From assembly GCF_002443255.2 (NCBI RefSeq), contig NW_019211455.1:42220837-42284836 (forward strand): a DNA stretch of 64,000 bases. Reading direction: 5' to 3'. How positions within the stretch are numbered: the first letter of the stretch is position 1; each line of letters begins with the position of its first letter. Below the pieces are notes generated by a model. It worked only from the letters and a program-made list of their open reading frames with translations, was not told the origin of the DNA and ran no database searches. This document shows, piece by piece, positions 1 through 12,647 of the stretch. The position numbers and the translations under genes were made by a program. This DNA comes from Varroa destructor. Lineage: Eukaryota; Arthropoda; Arachnida; Mesostigmata; Varroidae.

Positions 1-990
1 GAACATACTGCATAGACAATAAAAAAAAATGTTCTCACGAATCGTGTCTGTGGTCTTGCAGCGGATGCTAAGTATTTACTAGTAATTGCAAGCATAATAA
101 GTGACACACACATATGCAGTGGCGTGGACCAACCCAAACGGACATAATTATTATAATTTTGCTTCACTGAATTACCTATTATAGTGAGCAAAATGTCATA
201 AGAAATTGTTTAATGTATATATTACTACGTAACGGATATTGCTTGTCGCTTTTGCGGCAATAGTCTTCTTAATGCCTCAGCCAGCATCTTGCAATTGACG
301 GTATTTACAATATACAGCGTCTCGTGAACCCATGCGAAGGCTTGGGACCGCAGTTCTTGCTCGTTCATCTGCTAGGATTGAAATAATCGCAAATCCTAAA
401 TATTGATTCTATGCTAATTGGCTTCAGTTAGTGTGGAGGAATATGGGTCCTCGCCCCCGCCCTCCCCCCCGCTCCTTCATCACTCGACAACGATTAAACT
501 TTTTGACACTTACGCTATTGGGCGCCAGTCTTTCCAGTACTGATGCCTTCCTAAACGCTTCGGGTTAACTTTTTTACTCATTTTACCGACGTTGCATTCT
601 GTTATCTAAGCAGTCTGTCGACGAACTTATAAATACATTCCCTAGGTGCTAGGAGAAATGGGGAAATTCTATTCGCTCACTTTCTCCCCAAAGGCCTTAG
701 AAAATATTGCAGTGAGTAACCTTGAACGAGCGAGCAATTCATTGCATTGCTTTGCGGGTCCTAGGGCTACGTAAGTTGTGATGGACGGACCTACTGAGCA
801 TTTGAAAACCTTTTTTTCAAGAGCCTAATATATACAGTGAGGGGATGTTGCATAACGATGGCGGTCGACTAGCGTAGCTCATAAGCAATCTTTATTGTCA
901 TTTACGTTTCCAGTCTACTTTGTTGAAACAGCGATTGTTAAAGGAAGCTGAAACTCAAACTTGAAACGGATTCTCGAATAGAGCACTTAT
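1..990. other. Spacer, no gene seen
   Basis: No coding feature can be supported. A 38-codon ATG frame at 658-774 (plus, starting MGKFYSLTF) runs into a good donor-like GTAAGT at 771, but a frame of this length is common by chance. A C-rich stretch lies near 456-475. Confidence 0.5.
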
Positions 991-1465
991 TTAGCGAGTG
1001 TTCATTTTTAGCATACGTGATAACGATAATGTTAATATATGTTTAATACGCATTCGAATTAAAAAAAAAAACAATGCCGAACTTCTTACGTGCTTTTTCG
1101 TACATGGCTTGGAGTGTATTTTTGTAGATCCGGTATAAGAATTTTTCTCGGTCTTTCGTTTTTTTTCCGCACAAAAAGTATGTTCATTATTTTTGACGTC
1201 CTCACCACACTGATTGTCTATCGAAGCACCAAAGTTGCTACATAGGCCTGACACCTACTGTCCATCAGTGGTCCACAAGTATCACCTTCTCCTCTGTATC
1301 TGTTTTCTGTTGCAACGCTTCAATCGACTTTTGCATATATTGACTCAATTCGCAGCAAACAACCACGCCTCTGATCAATTTACTGCTACTCAAAGGGTTC
1401 CAATCGGATTTGAATTTAGGCCCGAAAAGGTCAAGGCCGTTATTTTTGTTTTTCGATTTTTTCAT
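991..1465 (-). CDS. Candidate exon region, two overlapping frames, unidentified
   Basis: Two minus-strand frames follow each other. The first (1465 to 1265) is rich in K, E, Q and S and ends in TEEKVILVDH then a stop. The second (1254 down to 991) begins near CSNFGASIDNQCGEDVK and is lysine/glutamate-rich, with few of the Trp and Leu/Ser runs typical of chance frames. A donor-like CAC/GTAAGA lies at about 1096-1091 on this strand. No strong acceptor with a pyrimidine tract precedes either frame and I recognise no family. The two frames would need splicing or a frameshift between them. This may be a decayed coding sequence or chance. Confidence 0.2.
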
Positions 1466-2087
1466 CTATTCATTGTTCGTCCTTCGTTTGTGCCATTTCA
1501 TATGGTCGCCGATTCTCAGAAAATCCGTGAAGCTTCGATTGCACCACAACGTATTCCACTATTGTGCTCCGAACGGCGACAACCGAAGCGCCATGGAATC
1601 AATAACGGGTCCGGATGAGCTCAATGAATGGTGCGTTGCCTGTTTGTTCTATCATAATACTGAAGGTAGGAAGACGAGGAAACAGTAAGGAGAAGACTCT
1701 ACAGATCTACGGTGCGATGCCTTTTCTATTATTGCTGTAAAGGCAATAGAAGGAGATGAAGAAAAAGGAGACGCATTGGATGCTTTTCCCTGGCGCATTC
1801 GTCGTGTATTACATACTTCGTGCCTCGTTTTTCAAGACTTTTTGAACGCGTTCAACGATGGAATTGGACGAGTTCCGGACGGAGTGTCTCAGAACGCGTG
1901 GGGAAACAAAACATCGTGCGGAAATCAAAATTCATACGAAAGTCCATTTTTTTCTTGATCGTTGACTATCTACTATACTCGAACGGAAAGCTTTCTTACG
2001 ACTTCCCTGTTACGTTTGTCTGAACCGATACTATTTTGCCTGCTGAACTTTTCATATTTAACAAACGGAACTCGCTTATAAACAAAA
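1466..2087. other. Spacer, no gene seen
   Basis: Short frames on both strands, none with convincing composition and splice signals. A minus-strand donor-like GTC/GTAAGA lies near 1998 beside a 13-codon open piece, too short to call. Confidence 0.4.
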
Positions 2088-2273
2088 TTGTCACAATTGC
2101 GTCGTATGTTACACGAGTCTGAGGCGGTTGGGTGGATTGTTATGGCTATAGCGGGTGCCCATTACGTAGCTATTGTTGTAAAACGAACAGATGCATACGA
2201 AAAAAATAAAAATCTGTGGGACGTGAAAGCAACGGATTATAAATTAGTGCAAAATCAAAACGATTTAGAGTAG
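2088..2273 (+). CDS. Candidate terminal exon with one membrane-like segment
   Basis: A 61-codon open frame ending at a TAG. It contains a hydrophobic stretch (GWIVMAIAGAHYVAIVV, about residues 15-31) followed by a charged, cysteine-free tail rich in K, N, D and E. That composition is unusual for a chance frame in this window. It starts at TTG rather than ATG, so if real it is an internal or last exon. No clear polypyrimidine acceptor is visible. The pattern W-x-V/I...G-x-H-Y faintly recalls the VLRF1 domain of Vms1/ANKZF1, but the diagnostic HKTFHRY-like block is absent, so I do not assign it. Confidence 0.2.
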   Translation: MSQLRRMLHESEAVGWIVMAIAGAHYVAIVVKRTDAYEKNKNLWDVKATDYKLVQNQNDLE

Positions 2274-5200
2274 AAAAGGAACCGGGCAACGACTTTGTAT
2301 ATATATGCTTCTGCGGTATCTCAATGCGTTCATTTAGTTATTGTACGTATCGCGCCTTTCTTCTCTCCATTGGCAAGCCTGACGGTCCCTATAACGTCGT
2401 GTTCCTGATAAGGGCTGCATCGGTATCACTGCAAATCGTATGTTCCTCGATTTTTAAAACCTTTCCTATCTGCTTAGCTACGAAATTGTTCTCCCTAATG
2501 TTCTTTAATGGAAGCGCAATTCGTCGCGAGTGCGTCGTGTGAACGGTCTGTGCTCCCGTGTTAATTAATTTTTACTAACATGCTCTGGATATTGCTAGCT
2601 GAAAACTCTAACGGTGATTGGGAAACATCCAACCTTTTGTCTGTTTAGTCGTTTTACTGACTCAAACCGTTTGGTGAGTTATAAAGCGACATGATCCTGG
2701 GCGCCAACAGATCCGATCTGGCAGCGACCGCGATAATGCGTTCGACAGATCTTGGCTTTGTTTCTGCCTCATGTTTTTGCCGTGGATCTTCTCCTTCCCG
2801 TTCATTGCTAGTGGCGTGGCCTGAGATCTATACGGAAAGAGGATATATTTCTTATACCTACCCCTTCTTAGAGAATCGGGCAGTGAGTGTTCGTGTTAGG
2901 GGTTAGAGTTAATGCCTAACAAGAACTAGCCCTCTAGCACAAGAAAGGCATATTTTATTAACGTCCTCTTCTAATCTCTGATGCAGTCCTGTTATCTTTT
3001 TGCTGTCGTTTATCGACGATTTTAGAGCCATACCGTCATCAATTCAACCGTCTCCAATCAACGAAAAAAACACAAAGCCGCGATGAAGACAAAATCACGG
3101 GTCCTTAGTGGCTGTCTCTCTCGGAAACAATTGAGCAGGTCCTTTTGTCGTTGCCACAAAGCCCAAAAATTTGACTCGAGCGTTGTAAATGGCGTTATAA
3201 CTGGCAACGTTTCGATCGCGGCACGCAACGATCTCGACGCATGTACCACCAGATAATACTTATTGCCTTGTAGAACCGACGAGAAAAAACTTCGATTCGG
3301 CCTTTCATCTTGGGCTATTGCGTCGTATTTGGTCTCTCAGAGAACCATTTACTGGCAGAAGGAATCGCCCAGGACGAAGTGGCAGGTTGGGTCCAAGAGC
3401 AAACTTAACCAACATAGGGTGGCGAACGTAAAGAAGACGCCAATATAGGTTGAGTAGAGCTGGAGAGACGGGGACTGCTTATCCACGCAGAGCCCCACAC
3501 AATGAACTGGTTAGGCCGAATTGGACTTAGACCTGAAGCTCAGTGGAAGTGACGCATCCGTCTAAACATAGAGGCAGGAGGTCGTAGAGGCTTAGGTGAG
3601 TGCGCCATCCGTAACTGGTGAATACGAAAAAAACGTTTATACAAACAAGACTTAGATGTTTCTCTAAGCGCGCTACCTTGCCAGAGGGTTTTAGCGCCTG
3701 ACGTCTTTACTAGAAACGCAAGCTGAGAGATGGCAGTCTGCGAACTAGCTGTTCCAGCTCTAGTCCCACAATAATCTACTCTAGAGCTTGATTCCGTTGA
3801 CACACAGCGCCTTGTGGTTGCGTAAGCTTTCGGACTGAGTGCTTAGTGAGGAAAAAGAAAACACAGTTGAACTAAGGCGCCAAAGAGGTAGAGATGGATG
3901 CTAGTCGTAAATGGTAAACAAGAAAAAAAAAGTTATATTCTAACAACATATAACGACTTGACACACGAGTGTCCGGTCTTGTAGCAGCTATTTTTAGTTT
4001 GTTTTCATCGCATGTCCCGTTGTCAACGGCCTGGTGATGTAGACACGACGGAGACAGCATCAGACCGATGTTTAGTTTCTAGCACTCACCACGACTAACT
4101 TCAATGATGATGAAGGGTCGACGACGCAAAATTAGACTTGGCTGAGCCATGCAGAAGACGAAGTGCAGGACGGAGTGAAATCGGACCGTTGTAAGCAAGA
4201 CAGGGTCTTCGACTTAGCACTAACGCTACCATCGGCGTTGCTGTCGACTTGTTCACAATAAAAGCCCTTGCTTTTAGCAAGCCCCCGCCTCCTTTTCCAA
4301 TCGACCTCCACAGTCGCCAGCACTACAGCTAATACCAACCAAGGCAGTAACAGTGTTCTGTATGATCAAGTGTCAGTTCACGCAGCACTGGCTGTGAATC
4401 ACCTTTCATGTGTGAAAAAGAACATTATTAGAGACGTTGCGGGTGTCTGACTTAGTCTGTGCCGTCTGTATTCGCCGATAACCTACTGAGAACAAAGCCA
4501 TTGCTAAAATCGTTAGATTTTCCTGATACAAAGGCCCGTACGTCAGCTCCCTCTGTCACAGAGGAAGCCAGCAGTGAGACGAGATGACACCAGTGCATCG
4601 AATAAGCGCAAATTATGCAAAAAAAAAGACCCTGACATCTACGTAAATTTGCGCTAGCGGTATCGCAACGTTGATTTTTACCGTTTACTGAGTTGTGCTT
4701 CAATTCGTAGTTGATGCCTTCTGCATGGTCGCACAATATCGCTACTTTTGCCTAGGAAGAGTGCATGGTCTCAGCGGCTGGTCCTTACTGGTTTTGAAAT
4801 CGAGCTGGGTTTTTCCGGCAAAAACACTCTTGTTTTTGTTAAAGATACTGTGAACTGACGAATCATTCTATCTGTGGATGTGTTCAGCCCAATTCGTCTG
4901 CTTGCTCAACTTGGCAGCTTAGCCTGGTTTCTATAGACTGCAGAGGAGTGCCTCACAAACAAACCTCCCCGACCCGCTCACGCACGATGTCGTAAAGTTG
5001 AACAAATGCTTACGAGCAGCACGAATACACGCAAAGGGAACTTACTCTTTGTTCATGTCCAACCTATATATTATACTGATGTCTAATATATAATCTACAA
5101 TACATGCAATACCTGCATATTGAAGGGCTTCATAGAGCCAGTTTTATAAATCGTCTGGCCTGAAAAAAGTCCATGGTTTATGAAACGCAATGATAGGCCA

Positions 5201-8200
5201 ACACGCGCCGCCAAGAAGCTCATTCGCAAAGCATTCGACGGTTATAGCTGCCACTGTTACTGCTTCCATTGCTGAAAGAAGCGGCAGCTAGGCACCTCTG
5301 AACGCCGGGCGACGTTGTGCGGGCGCGTCCTAGACTGCTTCTTTAATAGACGGAAAGCCTGGCTGTCCATTGCACTAGCTATGGTTTCCGTAGCATTATG
5401 ATCAGCAGTAGTGATTGTAGTATAAAACCCCACAAATTTCAGAAAACATCTCCCAAGCAAGCCCCTTCGATCGATAATATGATAAAGCTGTTTACTCGTT
5501 GTGGACCTCTGATGGTTTTACAGGCGCACTTCACACTGTGGCCTTACGGCCTGTTCCTGTGAGGCACCGGTGCCCCATCACAAATCGTTCAGTATCAGAT
5601 GTGGTTAGTGCTTTAGCGCCATCAATTAAGCCGCCATCAAATTTAGCATTATTTTACTCCAATCACCATGAAATTCACGTAAGGTCATAGTTTTGCCAGT
5701 TATATGATTGTTTCTCTAGCAGCAAGTACTCCCGCTGCTGCTGCTCGTGGAATATTTCCTTCACTGGCGTAACAATTTAATAACCATCTAATCGAAATGC
5801 GGCGCTTGTCCCAGCAACATCCTCCAACGGCCATAACGAGATAAACGCGTTAAGACGCTGCAGGGAAGCGGATACCATTGTAAACCCTTTATGGTCCTTG
5901 ATATGAATATATTACTCCTGTTCAGGCGACCCAAGTTCACCCGAGTTCGTTCAATCGTTCCAAGCAAATGTGTTAAGTTTTTATGTCCGGCATTGGTATT
6001 AGGCATTGCTCTAGGCGGCTGAGCCCCCAGGCACGAAACTATGTGTGTCTATACATGGTTTTGAAGTAAACTCGTTTTTCTAAGCTTATCAAGCAAACAC
6101 ATTGCTACTACAACATCGCAGAGATTCGTCGAATCGTTCTAACAAATGTTCCGTTTATCTTTCACAACCCACAATACCGCCATTGCTACCATCACCGCAA
6201 CTATTGACAAGCTTCGTTCATTGACAGTGGTCAACTATTGAACAGCAGTCGAAAACTGGACAGGAAGTCCCTATGCTCCCTGTGCGAAGCCTGCTGTAGT
6301 CAAAGTGTTAACTGTAACTTATTCTCCAAGTAAGCCCTCGGGGGACTAGGGATTTTGCGGCATAGAGTAGTTTAAGGGGCAAAGCATTGTCAGGGGGTAG
6401 TGAGTATCTGCCCTGCTGTCGAGCGGTCGCATGTACGAAGTGAAGTGAATAGGATGCTTGGTCTCCCTTCGTTATTTTCCTTTCCATTCTATTGTCTCTG
6501 CCTCAACGTTCCCCCAGGCTTGTCTGTCCTTCTGGTAATGGTCAGAGATGTGCTGTTGCTACCGCTTTTCACATAATCTAATTCTCCCTAACCCTAATCT
6601 TCTACCGACTGATGGCCGCTGGCATCAAGCTCTCTGGCCTGCTGACTGCCGTTAAGAACGGTCCTGTTCCCTTTTCCTGACCAGCTCCCTGCATTGCTCC
6701 ACTATTATAAGGGCTTTTGACTTGATTTGTAAACGGAGCCTACACCCACTCACAAAGCAGACGTAAATGTAATTAGCAGACTGTTACTATTCACTGCTGC
6801 GTCATCGTTGTTTTTGTTGTTATTGTCGTTGCTCTAACCCGCTGCTGATTCCTAGCCTTTACTTGCTATATATTGAATCAGGCCGGATCTGAACCGTAAG
6901 ATATTACAGAGGTCATCTAGGAGGTGGTCTACGGCGTAGCTGGGCACACACATGTACACACCCTGCGATGCATTAGACACGCAGGTCCCCAATAAGAAAC
7001 GCGGCTAGATCAGCATACAGGGCGAAGATCCAGCTAATCTTCAATTGAAGACTAGAAGAGTTTGGTAGCGGCGCTATTCTAAATGGTTTATGAAGTCCGT
7101 GACAGATTGGAAACTAATCCAGGAAGAGTCGGTTGCCCCGTCTCTGGCCAATAATTGAAGACAGAACTGATATGTGGTACAAGCTAAGTCCACTACGCAG
7201 CTTACGGTCCAAGCCACTTATCTCGCTGGCCATCTCGGGTCGACAATACGAACACAAGCAACATGTAACAAAGCTCTCAAAGTGACTACCACGTTTTCGT
7301 GACATTAACGAAGAAGAGTGAAGCAGGCGCAAAGGCGGAGCAGCTATATGTCGTTACCGCTGATCGAGAGTCCGTTAGGGATTCAGTAAACCGATTGGAA
7401 GCCGAAGGCGAGCAAAAAACCGAACCGGTTTGTCGATGGGGGCGAACATAGCTACTGGTCTTACACGACCGTCGCGTCCGCACATCACAATTTTTTTGTT
7501 TTGTCCAACTCCTTCGTCCCTTTTGTCTGCCGTACTTGTACCCTATTCCGTCGTTTACTTTTCCGCTAGTTGTACTTGAGTTGCCCCTGTGAGCTTGCGA
7601 CACACGGGCCCCCAAAGTATTTCTTCAAAAGCTCGACTTACCGTATTAGATTTTCTCCTAGCTGCCTACATGAGTATACATACTATTTACCTTGGTTTGT
7701 GGTAGGCGGTTTACTTGAAATTCGAATGACACCGACGTCAAGACCGGACGCGCTGGTAGCGAACAGAAATAGATGGCCTGCGTAGTGACGCAGCAAACGT
7801 AATGCGTACAAGATATGTCTAGGAGATCTTAGGCAACAAAGCGGCTACAGGCGTTGAGGTTAATTCAATGCTCATATTCGACAGTTGTAAAGCGGATCCA
7901 GAAGCACCATGAACGAAAGCGTAAGTTCGATTCGAAAAAGGTTTTTTCTGGAAGACAGAACAGAAAGGCCGCCGGAAGAGGAAAAAGCAGAAAAAACGTT
8001 TACCATTTAAAAATACGTATGCCTTTTGTTCATCACACTAGAATACCCTCTTAAGTTGGTCAGCACTTTTAGATTGTATCCAATATAGCTGGCTAATTCT
8101 ATGAAAACAACCGTGCTAAGAGTAAAGCACAAAAATTATTTAGAACTAAGCACCATCAAGCAAGAATCCAACTACCTAGTTGTGTTTAAGGAAGACGTGC

Positions 8201-9477
8201 TGGTAAAAAGATCGATTAAAGATGACAACGAATGATAGTCCACGCCTGTCTATTAGACTTTTGTTTACGCACGATGAGATCAATGGATACGAACAGGTCA
8301 GCAAATCGATGTAAACGCAATCTATCAAAAGTACGATAAGGGGCAGAATAGTATGCTTCAATAGGTCTTCCTTAACCCTTTTCTAGTTTGTAAGAGGTAA
8401 GCACCTGTAGGCTTCGCAAGGAGACACGGTAACAGTGCGCAACGGTAGAAGATAGAACTGATCATACGATAATAAAGAAAAAGTCGATGTAGACGGACCT
8501 TGTTTTATCGGACAGAGGTCGACTTCACTTGGTGACAGTTTTACTTTGTCGAGTGGCCTCGAAAAGAAAAATGCCTCAAACAGGAAAAGTCGAAGCCAAT
8601 CGTGTCTCTGAAGGTCTACGTGCAAATCGTTTGCCTTAATTGAGGACGGCTTCGAACAACCGCGGGCCCTTTTCAGCACTACGGAACAAGTGTGTTTGTA
8701 TTCGGTCTCGAATCTGGACTACTACTGAAATGTCCTTAGGTTTCAATCGCCTAGTAGGCTTAGGGACCTTAGGTGTTTTGTAGGTTGCTAGAGAGTTCTC
8801 AGATAAGCGTAGCAAAAGCCACCTCAACCAGACTTCTACTAACATACAGCTACTTAAATCAGAATCTAATTCACAAAAAGAGGTGATCCTTAGGATTTAC
8901 GAAAGAAAAAACCGGACAGTGAGAAAAAAAACTTGGACTTACTGAAGTGTTGAATATAGGACTTACCGTCGGTCCTTTGATATACTGTATTGACTATGCA
9001 AACGTTAGTTAACCAAGCAAGTTATCCGTCTATTATGTATATGCAGTTTGGTATGGAAACCGCCCCCTGATTTAAACATGTCCGTCCTGCCGTACATTTT
9101 AGCCACGGTCGAGCAAGCAAAACATCTCTTTGAAGAGAAATAATTTCCGTCGTATAGTAATACTTCAATCATTAAAAATAGATATAGCATAATACCAAAA
9201 TTAAATCTGTAGCTGGAAATTATCTACGATCCATTCAGGGTAAGCATGAACAATAGACTTATTGGTCATGCATTTGTCGTAGCTTGGTAAGTGCATATGA
9301 TGGCACATAATTAATATGTCACTTTTTTTCTTCAGCTTAAAATTCGTCACGAGCGAGAATTTTGCCTACATTTATTTTCACATTAGTAATGGTAGTGAAA
9401 AGGATCTTGTATACATTTTCTTGATAACTGCGGGCTTACAGATACTGCACAGCTTGTGTACATACTAGTATATGTAC
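2274..9477. other. Long spacer with only chance-like frames
   Basis: About 7 kb without a supportable gene. Frames at 3540-3803, 4452-4736 and 5788-6006 (minus) and 3263-3448 (plus) have tolerable composition but no matching splice sites. Strong isolated donor-like sites occur on the minus strand near 7630, 8943 and 8964 (GTAAGT), each with only 20-60 bp of open frame upstream. No long repeat is seen. Confidence 0.45.
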
Positions 9478-9491
9478 ATATATATATATAT
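9478..9491. repeat. (AT)7 microsatellite
   Basis: Fourteen bases of perfect alternating AT, in a locally AT-rich stretch that also contains TACATACTAGTATATGTA-like palindromes. Confidence 0.9.
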
Positions 9492-11267
9492 GAAGATAAA
9501 TAATCTTCACGATCACCTACAATACTTTACGTATATGCTTCTTCGGTTTATCTAGTACATACAATCCGTACGATCTGCGTAAGCGTTATGTTTCATGTAC
9601 GTGCTGGCCATCTTTTGAATGGTGCTAAACCTCCGTTGGCGCATTATACCTATTGCGTACTAAAGAAAATAGCGTGATTGGGCTCGAGTGAAACAATCTA
9701 ATAACCCGGCCCACAGAGGTCAATTCAACCGACCCCAAGATTTCATAGCAAGCGATTGCTCGGCTGTTCGGCCCAAATAAACGAGTCGTCCGGGTTGAAA
9801 AACCTAAGCCAGAAAACGTCCATGAGCCAGCTAGATTGTTGCTAGGCTAATGTTGTAGGCAGCTATAGAACTCTACGGCTTTTTTTTTTTCATCTACTCG
9901 TATGTGAAAACATCCAGCATTATAGTTCCGGCATAAGGTAGGCAAGCGCCCTCTCCCGCCGCTGTGTTATCAGGATGCCAACTCGCGACCTGCTAGCCTA
10001 TTTAACGCAGATATCACCTGCTTGTTGGACGCGGGTTAGTCAGCGTCATACTCCTCTTTGTCGGACCCGTTCCACTGGACCTACCTCTTTGTAGTAACCC
10101 GTCGATCCTTTTGCCCCCCCCCCCCCCTGGCCTCGTCACCTCAATAAGTAATAACAACTCGTAGAGAGGGTAGTTTTCTGTGTCGACGTACTACCCCCGA
10201 GGGCAACAACGGGCGGAGTGCAGCGTCATCGCAATGTGGGGCATCGAATCGAATCCGGTCGACGTCTCTCGAACAAGAGGTAGGTCATAGAGCTGTAGCG
10301 ATTGGAAAGGGAGGCGTTGAAGGCAAAGCGGAATGTGCCCTGTATAGAACGGAAACAACGGGTCTGATAGGACAAATCAACAGCCGTATCAGCAATACCG
10401 GCGAAGGTAGCGGCAGCTGGAGTAGCAGCAAAGAAATCAAACGCTACGATGGCCCCGCTCTTCTTACTATATCGAATAAACGAGCGGGTCACGGACAAGC
10501 AAAAGTGTTCTATCAACTCTCGTACCTTAAAAGTACCAGGAGCTCCCCAGTTCCAACTTCCGATCAGATGTTCCGTCCGCTTGTACCGGTTTCCCCTACG
10601 ACGCTGCTATGGCTGTAATGGGCTCATGCAGCCATTACGTGTACGCGTCTTCAGTTCTCGGATCGCCATGGCAGCTCAGTGCAGCGACACAATCAGCACT
10701 GGTGGGAATGTAGAAGCAGAGGGACGCAATGACAACGACGAGCTCGAAGGCTCCTGCTGCTACGTCATCTCATGGTCGTTGCTTAAAATGAGCGCTTTTT
10801 ATAACATTGGGTAGCTGAGAGTAACAGAGTACGGGGGAAGCGAATTCAGGGAAGATGGTTCGATAGTAGGGTGCTTGAAAAAAGAGTGCGATCAGCTATT
10901 TCGAATGAGCGCGTAACAATTCATGACAGTACAGCTGCCTGATTTCAGGTCCCAGCAGGTCCGAGATCCTGGCAGGTCGTGGGCCTCGGAGCCCTCTTCT
11001 AATTCGGCTATGGTACTACATTGGTACTGTACACCGTAGTGATCGCGACGCTGTGAATTCATGCAAAGCGAGTAGTCTCCCTACGACCTTCTTTTCGTCT
11101 ATAATGGTGAGATAACTGGACCTGATAGTAAAGCAACGGCAAATACATAAAGGAATATTACGAGGGAAATCGGCTGGCGCCAAGCAAGCTCGCCAGCATT
11201 GTAGCGTACGAGTGTGACGAGGCGAAAAGTCAAGACAGTAGAAAGAAAAGCACTCACTTAGGGTTCT
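9492..11267. other. Spacer; GC content rises from about 9.9 kb
   Basis: No supportable gene. Contains a 14-base C run (10114-10127). Frames at 10226-10516 (minus) and 10449-10814 (plus) overlap antisense and have chance-like composition (many Cys, Ser, Arg). Confidence 0.4.
10114..10127. repeat. Homopolymer C14
   Basis: An uninterrupted run of 14 C, the longest G/C homopolymer in the window. It is likely to be length-unstable and error-prone in sequencing. Confidence 0.95.
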
Positions 11268-11615
11268 CTATTCACAATAGCAAACAACAAAACTGACTAG
11301 TAAATGTTCTCCAGCGAGATACAGGCCTGCCGTTATAAAGGTTCCTTTTTTTTTCGTCACTGCTGTAACGTCAATAGCGGTCCTTTCAGACGTAAATAAG
11401 AATATTGTTTCTCTAAACCGGACCTTGTCTGCTCTTGCGACCTTAGCGTAGTAGCAGCTTTTTTGCTTTTCGTTAAGGACTTTGCTCCACTCCTGGCTCT
11501 CAGCTCCACTGCTGCTGCATCCTTTAGTTTCGCTCCTGCCGATCACCTGCCTTCAAATGCATTACTTACCTCACACCTGAAACGCTGACGTTATTTTATG
11601 GCTACTAGATGTGTT
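11268..11615 (-). CDS. Candidate exon(s) downstream of the 12-kb exon pair, unidentified
   Basis: Two pieces on the minus strand. (a) 11570-11615 has a textbook acceptor (TCTCTCATTTTTTCCAG just upstream) and a textbook donor (GAG/GTAAGT), but only one of its three frames stays open almost to its end, so it may be untranslated. (b) The frame 11546-11268 (about 93 codons) is rich in K, E, D, T and A, for example ARADKVRFRETIF. It overlaps what would be the intron after (a), so both cannot be coding exons of one transcript as drawn. The strand and spacing suggest they belong with the exon pair at 12060-12584. No family recognised. Confidence 0.25.
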
Positions 11616-11848
11616 CTGGAAAAAATGAGAGAGACAGAGAACGGAGCCTCTCATTCATAGACGCGAAGAAACTAGAAAACACTATAACACTTCAGTGTTT
11701 TGGAGCTCAGGCACTATTCCGTCCGGCCGAATCGGAAAACAGAACGATACAGACGTGAGTCCACCTTAAATGTACGTTGCCACGCTGCCATCACTCCGAG
11801 GTCGTATTATTCGAGCATTCCTCTCCTTGATCTACCTCTTCCACCTTC

Positions 11849-11892
11849 TCACACGTCTTTTATTTTTGTCCTGTAAAAGTAACAACACATAT
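11849..11892 (-). CDS. Possible 3' exon of the 12-kb minus-strand gene
   Basis: After the exon at 12060-12147, which leaves a two-base overhang (CA), two acceptors offer an in-phase end. A CTGGCTGCAG acceptor gives a short frame ending in a stop at about 11860, and a TTACTTTTACAG acceptor gives one ending at 11849. An AATAAA-like motif sits at about 11858-11866, so transcript termination nearby is possible. Either choice adds only 8-12 residues. This is a weak inference from splice phase alone. Confidence 0.2.
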
Positions 11893-12059
11893 TCTGCAGC
11901 CAGTGACTGCTTTGAGCCGTAGGAAGGCCGACGGAGGCACTAGACCCTGCTGCTGTCGCGTTCCAACTTTTCTTTTCCTCCTCTCTCCCGAAGGCCCGCC
12001 TTGACTACTAAAGCATATATTACTCAACGGAGAGCCTGGATTTCGCTGACCGACCTTAC

Positions 12060-12147
12060 TGACTGGTCCGCAAAGCATAGCAAGTGTACTTTGCTTCACT
12101 GCTGCTGTCGACGTCGAAAGCGAGATTGGCCTTACTCCAGTAATTCC
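12060..12147 (-). CDS. Candidate internal exon, phase-matched to the 12466-12584 exon
   Basis: 88-bp block preceded by an AG acceptor (GATTAGAGCAG) and ending at a GTAAGG donor. The open frame reads NYWSKANLAFDVD, then SSSEAKYTCYALRTS. It fits the upstream exon exactly in phase: that exon leaves one base (G), this one supplies GG, giving glycine. The pattern hydrophobic-x-hydrophobic-D...Y-T-C-x-A resembles the last strands of an immunoglobulin-like fold, but one cysteine in a short exon is not enough to assign it. The intron between the two exons would be about 318 bp. The acceptor has only a modest pyrimidine tract. Confidence 0.35.
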
Positions 12148-12465
12148 CTGCTCTAATCATTCAGTCGCTCTCGTCATGGTTGTGGTTGTCGGCGTATAGC
12201 GAGAATCCGTCACAAGTTAGCTGAGTAACTAACAGCTAAGCGAACGTGGCGACGTTTTGAAGTGAGGCAGTCAGCCGGCAGAAATCCTATACCAGCTAGA
12301 TCGCCAACGAGGATAGTGCAAAGTGAACGTTTCCGTTGGAGATTGGTCGGGGCACCGGTTGTTTCAGCAACTGGGTGACTTTTAGCAGATAGTTTTTCTC
12401 TGGCAGGCCTAGAGAAAGGACCAGCGTGTCGGATAACGTCGATGCTGTGGCTGTCGTTGGCTTAC

Positions 12466-12584
12466 CGTGTAAAGACAGTGTGGCTTCACCATCCAACTCG
12501 GAGGAAACAGTACCCTGAAACAGCCGGCTGTGGAAGTCAACTAGCAGAGGAATGAATTCACTACTACTACCGCTACTACTGTTA
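12466..12584 (-). CDS. Candidate internal exon with strong splice sites
   Basis: 119-bp block on the minus strand with an excellent acceptor (CTTTTTTCACTCTGCAG) and donor (CACG/GTAAGC). Only one frame is open: a Ser/Gly-rich start (NSSSGSSSEFIPLLVDF) followed by LDGEATLSLHG. It has no Cys or Trp and reads as a beta-strand-rich segment. The surrounding 117-codon frame (12646-12296) is also open on both sides, so an unspliced reading is an alternative. It joins in phase to 12060-12147. I do not recognise the protein. A neighbouring block at about 12911-12945 (minus, CLPEGDFPEHY before GTAAGT) may also belong here, but its phase does not fit directly. Confidence 0.4.
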
Positions 12585-12647
12585 CTGCAGAGTGAAAAAA
12601 GAGAAGCTCCGTTCAGTGTTTCTACCACGATTGCTTTCACTATCAAG

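Noticed and set aside
2088..2273. VLRF1 (Vms1/ANKZF1) assignment for the frame with AGAHYVAIVV
   Set aside because: Only the hydrophobic G-x-H stretch agrees. The diagnostic block that follows in the family is missing.
10226..10814. Overlapping 96- and 121-codon frames on opposite strands
   Set aside because: Composition is chance-like (many Cys, Arg, Ser) and no splice sites fit either strand.
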